Below are positions 6,436 through 10,761 of a DNA stretch of 10,761 nt, one piece after another (positions within the stretch are counted from its first letter, which is position 1; each line of letters begins with the position of its first letter). Under the pieces are notes generated by a model. It had not been told where the DNA came from, made no database searches, and saw only the letters and a program-made list of their open reading frames with translations. The stretch covers positions 1-10,761 of the forward strand of contig JADYYC010000388.1 in NCBI GenBank assembly GCA_020853835.1. Reading direction: 5' to 3'. The position numbers were made by a program, and so were the translations under genes. This DNA comes from Anaerolineales bacterium (lineage in GTDB: Bacteria > Chloroflexota > Anaerolineae > Anaerolineales > UBA4823).

Positions 6436-7005
6436 CTATGACGGGGTAATAGGAGGAGGGTAAGGTATTGAAGTTGCGGGAGTGATCGTGGGCCAATCCG
6501 GCGGTTCTGGCGGTTCGTGTCCCATTAAAGATGCGGGAGCAATTGTATTGATGACCACATCGCCTGGGTCAAGATTGAGGAATTGATCAACGTCAATTCC
6601 TGGACCGGCCAGAAATTTATCATAAGTCCCATCGCAACGAAAAACAACTGTTTCCCATTTGTCTTGAAGTGGTATTTCCGGACTAAGATCTACTATATTA
6701 GCGTATACCCTAGGCGTAACCGAAGGGGCAAGGTCTGGCATGGGCGATGTTATTGGCATAGCGGACACTAGAGGAAACAGTGTGGGTGTTGGTGATCCGA
6801 TTGGTTGTGCCGCACGAGGTATAGGAACGCAGTAAGCCGGTCGAGTTGGAGAAGGGGTTCTTAATAATGTAGGTAGGAGGGGGGGCGTACTTTGAGCTTG
6901 GGTAGTTTGGTTTAGCTTTTGCGCTGTCACCAGTACCGTTCCAGATAATAAAATTACACCAAGCGCGATGCCAATTAGTTTGAAAGTCCATGAGTAGCGA
7001 TGCAT
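6436..7005 (-). CDS. Exported or membrane-anchored Pro/Thr-rich protein, unknown function
   Basis: A 189-aa protein from ATG 7005, chosen because GGGAG lies about 9 nt upstream; an in-frame TTG at 7047 lacks this. Residues 7-28 form a signal peptide or membrane anchor. A low-complexity linker rich in Pro, Thr and Ser (about 38-98, with PTLLRTPSPT and SPTPT) follows. A small folded-looking segment spans about 99-160, with DKWETVVFRCDGTYDKFLAG and FLNLDPGDVVIN. C59 and C124 could pair. Another Pro-rich tail (PPEPPDWP, IPYPPPITPS) ends at TAG 6436-6438. The same frame continues as Pro/Thr-rich sequence for 28 more codons past that TAG, ending at 6349, so the C-terminus may be recently truncated or read through. 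No known family recognised. It is probably the first gene of a two-gene unit. Confidence 0.65.
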   Translation of the reverse strand: MHRYSWTFKLIGIALGVILLSGTVLVTAQKLNQTTQAQSTPPLLPTLLRTPSPTRPAYCVPIPRAAQPIGSPTPTLFPLVSAMPITSPMPDLAPSVTPRVYANIVDLSPEIPLQDKWETVVFRCDGTYDKFLAGPGIDVDQFLNLDPGDVVINTIAPASLMGHEPPEPPDWPTITPATSIPYPPPITPS

Positions 7006-7070
7006 TTCTGTTTTCTCCCGAAAGATTGCATTGGAGATTATCGCCAAATCAAATTTTCATTCCAGGCAAT

Positions 7071-7098
7071 TCGTTCTATTTTATACATTATAGAACGA
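7071..7098. promoter_or_regulatory. 9-bp palindrome over the cargo-gene promoter
   Basis: TCGTTCTAT (7071-7079) and ATAGAACGA (7090-7098) form a perfect inverted repeat with a 10-base AT-rich loop. It covers the candidate -10 hexamer of the exported-protein genes and the likely start point. This position suits a repressor operator. No regulator is encoded in the island. Confidence 0.4.
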
Positions 7099-7114
7099 TT
7101 TTGTGTCATTTACA
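7087..7114 (-). promoter_or_regulatory. Candidate promoter for the exported-protein genes
   Basis: A consensus -10 TATAAT is present on the minus strand (7087-7092). The best -35 candidates 16-17 bp upstream (TGTAAA or GTGTAA) match the consensus poorly. The start of transcription would be near 7080, leaving about 75 nt of leader before ATG 7005. Confidence 0.35.
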
Positions 7115-7159
7115 CGCACTGTATACATAGAATGTTCAAGAGGAGAAATCCCAGAAAAG

Positions 7160-7315
7160 CAATTTGGGTCGGATCATGCTGAAGCTTGCCGTTATCGGCT
7201 CAGGCTAGATTTGGACAAAATTCTTTCGGTTGGCCAAATTGTGCTTCCATCCCCTCTCCCTCCTCCTGTAATTGTCTAAATCTTATCCCAAAATACACTA
7301 TTGAGGGAGACTATC
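7160..7315 (-). mobile_element. Terminal remnant of a second IS1-type copy
   Basis: This stretch aligns with the right end of the element at 4004-5023. It ends in the same AGGGAGACTATC repeat (7304-7315) and shares the non-coding leader (AAATCTTA, CCCAAAA). It preserves the transposase start at ATG 7250: MEAQFGQPKEFCPN against MAPQIAQPKDFSSN in the left copy, and then NGKLQHDP against YGKLQHDP. A TGA replaces the Cys codon of the left copy after the NLA residues. Recognisable homology stops near 7160, after about 30 codons. The copy has the same orientation as the left one, and its outer end closes the composite island. Confidence 0.75.
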
Positions 7316-7323
7316 CAAAGTCG
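7316..7323. repeat. Right 8-bp flanking direct repeat (target duplication)
   Basis: CAAAGTCG begins at the first base after the right terminal repeat of the island. It matches CAAAGCCG at 3996-4003 except for one transition. Confidence 0.5.
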
Positions 7324-7365
7324 CTCGCGGGGGTTAAAGCCGCGCCTGCCGTGTTCTCCCCCAGG

Positions 7366-9873
7366 CTATCCGGGCTTCCACCCGCGCAGCCTGAGGCTGT
7401 TGCTGACCACAAACACGCTGCTAAACGCCATCGCGGCCGCGGCCAACATCGGGTTGAGCAGACCCAGCGCCGCGGCGGGTATGAGGATCACGTTGTAGAA
7501 GAAGGCCCAAAACAGGTTCTGCTTGATCGTGCGCAAGGTCTTGCGCGAAAGGGCGATCGTGCGCGCAACGCCTTGCAGGTCGCCGCTGATGAGCACCACC
7601 GGCGCGGCGGCCATCGCCACGTCGGTGCCGGTGCCGATGGCGATGCCGACCTCGGCCTGCGCCAGCGCCGGGGCGTCGTTGATCCCATCTCCAACCATGG
7701 CGACCACCTCGCCCGATTCCTGGAGCTTCTTGACCTGGTCGACCTTGCCGCCAGGCAGCACCTCGGCGATCACGGTGTCCACCTCCACCTGCCGGGCGAT
7801 CGCGGCGGCGGTGGCGCGGTTGTCGCCCGTGATCATCGCCACCTTGAGCCCCATGCGGTGCAGCTCGGCGATGGCTTCCTTCGAGTTTTCCTTGACGGTG
7901 TCGGCGACGCCGACCACGCCCTCAACCCGCCCGTCCACGCCGATCAACACGGCGGTCTTGGCTTCCTGTTGCAGCCGGTCGATGGTCTGCGCCAGCCCGT
8001 TCACCGCCATGCCGCGCTCGTTCATGAGCTTCAGATTGCCCACCAGCACGCGGCGCCCGTCCACCTCGGCTTCGACGCCGTGCCCGACCACGGCCTGGAA
8101 GCCCTGCGGCTCCGCCAGCGCCAGCCCCAATTCCTCCGCCCGGGCGTAGATCGCCTCGCCCAGGGGGTGCTCGCTGCCCTTCTCGACCGAAGCCGCCAGC
8201 CGCAGCAGGTCGTTCTTGCGCTGGAGTTCGTCGCCCCCGTCCGCGCCGGGGCTTTTATCCGGCCCGGCGAGGATGATATCGGTCACGGCGGGCTGGCCGC
8301 GCGTGATGGTGCCGGTCTTGTCGAGCGCCACGATGGTGGCTTTGCCGGCCTGTTCGAGCGCCTGCCCCGATTTGAACAAGATGCCCAGCTCGGCGCCCTT
8401 GCCGGAGCCCACCATCACCGCCGTGGGCGTCGCCAGGCCCATCGCGCACGGGCAGGCGATCACCAGCACCGCCACGGTGCGGATCAGGGCGCGGGTGATG
8501 GCGCTCATATCGCCGCTGGCGGGCGGCGGGACGATAAAGAACCAGACCAGGAAGGTGATCAACGCGATCGCGAGCACCGCCGGCACAAAGACGGCCGAGA
8601 CCTGGTCGGCCAGCTTCTGGATGGGCGCTTTGCTGCCCTGGGCTTCTTCGACCAGCCGGATGATCTGCGCCAGCGCGGTATCGCGGCCGACCTTGGTGGC
8701 TTCGAATTTGAGCAGCCCGAGCCGGTTCATCGTCGCCCCGATCACGGGGTCGCCGGGCCCTTTTTCGACCGGCAGCGACTCGCCCGTCAGCATAGATTCA
8801 TCGACCGCAGAACGCCCTTCGAGCACCACGCCGTCCACGGGGATCTTCTCGCCGGGCCGCACCGTCACAATATCGCCCACGAGCACCTGGTCGACGGGTA
8901 TCTCGATTTCCTGCCCATCGCGCAGGACGCGCGCGGTGCGGGCGCGCATGCCCATGAGTTTTTTGATGGCTTCGCTTGTGCGCCCCTTGGCGCGCGCTTC
9001 CAGGAACTTGCCGAGCTTGATGAGCGTGATGATCACGGCCGCGGTCTCGAAATAGACGTGCTGCGCGGCGCCGCCCATCTGCATCGAGCCGTGCGCCGGC
9101 TGCTGTCCAAAGCTGAAGAGCAAGACCGCCAGCGAGTAGAAGTACGCCACCGACGAGCCCATGGCGATGAGCACGTCCATGTTGGCCGACCCGTTGCGGA
9201 GTGATTTATAGGCGCCCACGTAATACTGCCAGCCCACATAGAACTGCACCGGCGTCGCCAGGGCGAGCATGAGCCAGTTGCCCCACCAGGCCTCGGCAAG
9301 CGGGGAGGGGAGCAAGCCAAAGTCGCGCCCCATCGAAAAGATGAACAGCGGAACCGTGAAGATCAGGCCGATGATGAGCAGCCGGCGCTGCTCGTCGATC
9401 TCCGCCTGGCGCGCTTTGCGCTCGGCGTCTTCAAAGTCGCCTTCGGTCTCGACGGCTTCGAAGCCCGCATTCGCCACCGCGCGCCGCAGATCTGCCTGGC
9501 TGACCAGCGTGGGGACGTAGCGCACGCGGGCGCGCTCGCTCGTAAAACTGACCTGCGCTTCCAGCACGCCTTCCACGCTCGCGAGGGCCTTTTCCAGCCG
9601 GCGCGCGTCGTTGTCGTCGCTCATCCTGCGGATGATCAGTTCGGCTTCGCCGGTCGCCACGCCGTAGCCGGCGCGCTCGACCCTGGCGATCAGGTCTTCG
9701 AGGTGGGCCTGCTGCGGGTCGTACTCGACCGTGGCGCGCTCGGACGAAAGGTTGACCATCGCCGCATCGACGCCGTTGACTTTCTTCAAGTTGCGCTCAA
9801 CGGTGGAGACACAGTTGGCGCAGGTCATACCGGTTATGGGTAGGGTAATTTGCTTATGATTGGACATCGTCAC
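7366..9873 (-). CDS. copA: Cu(+)-exporting P1B-type ATPase
   Basis: Copper-exporting P-type ATPase of 835 aa, driving Cu(I) out of the cytoplasm with ATP. An N-terminal metal-binding domain carries GMTCANC (C18, C21). A second domain of the same fold (about 76-142) has Asp86 and Asp89 where the two cysteines should be. Membrane and catalytic motifs are complete: TGES (363-366) in the actuator domain, CPC (474-476) in the transport site, phosphorylated D518 in DKTGT, HP (569-570), and GDGINDAP (728-735). Y793/N794 and M815..S818/S819 complete the Cu(I) signature of the P1B-1 class. The first codon is GTG at 9873, with ATG at 9867 as an alternative; neither has a strong ribosome site. It follows copZ by 15 bp and ends 43 bp before the island, probably in one transcript with csoR and copZ. 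Confidence 0.96.
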   Translation of the reverse strand: MTMSNHKQITLPITGMTCANCVSTVERNLKKVNGVDAAMVNLSSERATVEYDPQQAHLEDLIARVERAGYGVATGEAELIIRRMSDDNDARRLEKALASVEGVLEAQVSFTSERARVRYVPTLVSQADLRRAVANAGFEAVETEGDFEDAERKARQAEIDEQRRLLIIGLIFTVPLFIFSMGRDFGLLPSPLAEAWWGNWLMLALATPVQFYVGWQYYVGAYKSLRNGSANMDVLIAMGSSVAYFYSLAVLLFSFGQQPAHGSMQMGGAAQHVYFETAAVIITLIKLGKFLEARAKGRTSEAIKKLMGMRARTARVLRDGQEIEIPVDQVLVGDIVTVRPGEKIPVDGVVLEGRSAVDESMLTGESLPVEKGPGDPVIGATMNRLGLLKFEATKVGRDTALAQIIRLVEEAQGSKAPIQKLADQVSAVFVPAVLAIALITFLVWFFIVPPPASGDMSAITRALIRTVAVLVIACPCAMGLATPTAVMVGSGKGAELGILFKSGQALEQAGKATIVALDKTGTITRGQPAVTDIILAGPDKSPGADGGDELQRKNDLLRLAASVEKGSEHPLGEAIYARAEELGLALAEPQGFQAVVGHGVEAEVDGRRVLVGNLKLMNERGMAVNGLAQTIDRLQQEAKTAVLIGVDGRVEGVVGVADTVKENSKEAIAELHRMGLKVAMITGDNRATAAAIARQVEVDTVIAEVLPGGKVDQVKKLQESGEVVAMVGDGINDAPALAQAEVGIAIGTGTDVAMAAAPVVLISGDLQGVARTIALSRKTLRTIKQNLFWAFFYNVILIPAAALGLLNPMLAAAAMAFSSVFVVSNSLRLRGWKPG

Positions 9874-9888
9874 CTGTTTCTGCTAAGA

Positions 9889-10095
9889 TCAGGCCGCGGC
9901 GGGGTAGTTGATCGAAGACAACAGCTCTTTGATCTTCTCCTCGTTTGCGGGGGGCTCGAAAGTGATGGTCGCCTTGCGGGTCTGGGCGTCGGCGACGACC
10001 GACTTCACCCCGGCCAGCCCCGAGAGCTCGCTCTGAATGGTGTGGACGCAATGTCCGCACGAGATGTTGGGGATGGAATAAGTTACAGTGGTCAT
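9889..10095 (-). CDS. copZ: Copper chaperone, CopZ-like heavy-metal-associated domain protein
   Basis: A 68-aa single-domain cytoplasmic protein with the betaalphabetabetaalphabeta heavy-metal-associated pattern. The metal site is ISCGHC with C13 and C16. In this family the pair binds Cu(I) and passes it to the N-terminal domain of the copper ATPase. ATG at 10095 has AAGGA about 8 nt upstream. The gene sits between csoR and copA, 52 bp after the former and 15 bp before the latter, which supports a copper rather than mercury role. The aspartate-rich linker and Met residues of some metal-storage homologues are absent. Confidence 0.93.
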   Translation of the reverse strand: MTTVTYSIPNISCGHCVHTIQSELSGLAGVKSVVADAQTRKATITFEPPANEEKIKELLSSINYPAAA

Positions 10096-10147
10096 GGTCT
10101 TGTCCTTTCATTAATATGGGATTGGGATGTAGGAAATCGATCCGTGT

Positions 10148-10417
10148 TCAGACTTTCTTGGAGGCCTCGAAAACGCCGATGATCTCCTGGAGCATCCGCT
10201 CGCGCTCGGCGACGTCGTCGCCCCGCACCGCGGTGATGAGGCAGGAGTTCAAATGGTTTCCGAGGATCTCCGAACTGACCCGGTTCAGCGCGCCCTGCAC
10301 GGCTTGAATCTGGCGGATGATGTCGATGCAGTAGGCATCTTCCTCGATCATGCGCTGGATGCCGCGCACATGACCTTCGATGATTTTCAAGCGCCGGAGA
10401 GAGGTTTCGTTTTTCAT
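10148..10417 (-). CDS. csoR: Copper-sensing repressor, CsoR family
   Basis: An 89-aa all-helical repressor of the CsoR/RcnR/FrmR family, which lacks a helix-turn-helix and releases DNA when metal binds. The Cu(I) ligands of true CsoR proteins are all present: C30 in AYCIDI, and H55 and C59 in GNHLNSC. The helix 1 region SLRRLKIIEGHVRGIQRMIEED is typical of the family. This C-H-C set separates it from nickel/cobalt (RcnR) and formaldehyde (FrmR) sensors. ATG at 10417 has only a weak ribosome site. It is the first gene of the operon, behind a consensus promoter and a G/C palindrome that it most likely binds, so the operon is autoregulated and induced by copper. Confidence 0.94.
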   Translation of the reverse strand: MKNETSLRRLKIIEGHVRGIQRMIEEDAYCIDIIRQIQAVQGALNRVSSEILGNHLNSCLITAVRGDDVAERERMLQEIIGVFEASKKV

Positions 10418-10470
10418 AAGTCGTTTTTCATCCGTCGTGCAGGTTATCTGAATGGTTCGTTGCTCTTTTG

Positions 10471-10493
10471 CCTACCCCCCCCAGGGGGGTAGG
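10471..10493. promoter_or_regulatory. CsoR-type operator
   Basis: CCTACCCCCC and GGGGGGTAGG form a perfect 10-bp inverted repeat around a CCA centre. Known CsoR operators are G-tract palindromes of the TACCC...GGGTA type. The site lies just downstream of the -10 box, over the expected start of transcription, 54 bp before the csoR start codon, so a bound tetramer would block initiation. Confidence 0.8.
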
Positions 10494-10501
10494 GTGCTGT
10501 T

Positions 10502-10529
10502 ATTATACTACGCCGATCGGGATTGTCAA
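10502..10529 (-). promoter_or_regulatory. Consensus promoter of csoR-copZ-copA
   Basis: On the minus strand the -35 TTGACA (10524-10529) and -10 TATAAT (10502-10507) are both perfect, separated by 16 bp. The predicted start near 10495 falls at the edge of the CsoR-type palindrome. The -35 lies inside the first copy of the direct repeat family described at 10522-10668. Confidence 0.8.
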
Positions 10530-10668
10530 GATCTGCGGCATGGATGAACGCGAAAAAGCGCGAAAAACATGGTTGTCAGAGCCTGCCCGCGCGGATGAAC
10601 GCGAAAAAGCGCGAAAAACATGATGACCGGGTTGTCAAGACCTGCTCGCGCGGATGAACGCGAAAAAC
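10522..10668. repeat. Three imperfect intergenic direct repeats of about 50 bp
   Basis: Copies start at 10522, 10572 and 10631. Shared blocks are a TTGTCA core, an (A/C)TGC(..)GCG segment, GGATGAACGCGAAAAA and, in the first two copies, GCGCGAAAAACATG. The third copy breaks off after CGCGAAAAAC where a terminator hairpin begins. Periods are 50 and 59 bp with no spacers of uniform size, so this is not CRISPR. GGATGAACGCG-type repeats are, to my recollection, dispersed intergenic repeats in some environmental bacteria. Confidence 0.75.
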
Positions 10669-10697
10669 TTCTGAAGTCTGCGAGACTTCGGAAGTTT
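10660..10697 (-). terminator. Intrinsic terminator for a gene beyond the right edge
   Basis: AAACTTCTGAAGTCT (10665-10679) and AGACTTCGGAAGTTT (10683-10697) form a 15-bp stem with one wobble pair and a GCG loop. Read on the minus strand the hairpin runs into TTTTT (10667-10663), as expected for a factor-independent terminator. It would end transcription arriving from the right and insulate the copper promoter. Confidence 0.6.
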
Positions 10698-10729
10698 GGA
10701 CTATCCCGCCTCTAAAGCGCAAAGGCGCT

Positions 10730-10761
10730 TCAGGACAGCGCGTCTTCGATCGCCAGGCGCA
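10730..10761 (-). CDS. Possible C-terminal end of a gene cut by the window edge
   Basis: One minus-strand frame reads RLAIEDALS followed by TGA (10730-10732), about 30 bp before the terminator hairpin. A second frame (APGDRRRAVLKRLCALEAG, stop near 10702) is equally open, so the choice is weak. A 6-bp hairpin (10715-10730) overlaps the stop. Too short to assign any function. Confidence 0.25.
   Translation of the reverse strand, partial: RLAIEDALS

Larger units (their letters stand above)
4004..7315. mobile_element. Composite-transposon-like island bounded by IS1-type ends
   Basis: The island starts with GATAGTCTCCCT (4004-4015) and ends with the exact complement AGGGAGACTATC (7304-7315). 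The 8-bp flanks outside these ends match at seven positions. Neither flank matches the sequence just outside the inner end of the left IS copy at 5023, so the outer pair appears to have moved as one unit. Contents in order are a decayed IS1-family element, two MITE-like elements, two exported-protein genes on the minus strand, and the terminal remnant of a second IS copy in the same orientation. Base composition is visibly more AT-rich than both neighbouring operons, which fits horizontal acquisition. The transposase is broken, so the unit is probably immobile now. Confidence 0.55.

Noticed and set aside
7326..7344. CGCGG...CCGCG hairpin after copA as its terminator
   Set aside because: Only five base pairs with a nine-base loop and no T-run; too weak to annotate.
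7186..9204. 672-codon open frame on the plus strand opposite copA
   Set aside because: It is antisense to a complete P-type ATPase, is full of His/Gly/Arg/Asp-rich low-complexity sequence and has no family motif. Long antisense frames are expected opposite high-GC genes.
10522..10668. Possible CRISPR array
   Set aside because: Only three diverged copies, unequal periods of 50 and 59 bp, no uniform spacers and no cas genes.

Overview
The window looks like a high-GC bacterial chromosome segment, most plausibly from Chloroflexota (Anaerolineae-like). The evidence is compositional and stylistic: Tat-exported L,D-transpeptidases, proline/threonine-rich linkers, a secreted protein ending in FLPSIMNE, and an IS1-type transposase of a kind I associate with that phylum. 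I see no rRNA or tRNA, so the phylum call is an inference. Every credible gene is on the minus strand, so the window is best read from right to left.

Right part (about 7366-10761): a copper-homeostasis operon, csoR-copZ-copA. A near-consensus promoter (TTGACA, 16 bp, TATAAT) is followed immediately by a G/C-rich palindrome of the CsoR-operator type. Upstream lie three imperfect direct repeats, a hairpin plus T-run that probably terminates a gene beyond the window edge, and perhaps the last codons of that gene.

Left part (9-3868): a compact four-gene operon. It encodes two tandem paralogous Tat-dependent L,D-transpeptidases, a CcdA-type membrane thiol-disulfide electron carrier, and a membrane-anchored TlpA/ResA-like thioredoxin. 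The transpeptidases use a catalytic cysteine, and CcdA plus the thioredoxin can carry reducing power across the membrane. The operon therefore reads as cell-wall cross-linking enzymes together with the system that keeps their thiols reduced. A candidate promoter overlapped by a long palindrome lies just upstream.

Middle (4004-7315): a clearly AT-richer island between the two operons. Its outer ends are 12-bp inverted repeats (GATAGTCTCCCT / AGGGAGACTATC), abutted by a near-identical 8-bp direct repeat (CAAAGCCG / CAAAGTCG). It contains a decayed IS1-family element at the left, a terminal remnant of a related copy at the right, two MITE-like elements, and a two-gene cassette of exported proteins of unknown function. 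It looks like an old IS1-type composite transposon. Removing it would leave copA only about 177 bp upstream of the first transpeptidase on the same strand, so the ancestral neighbourhood was probably copper export directly beside thiol-dependent cell-wall enzymes.
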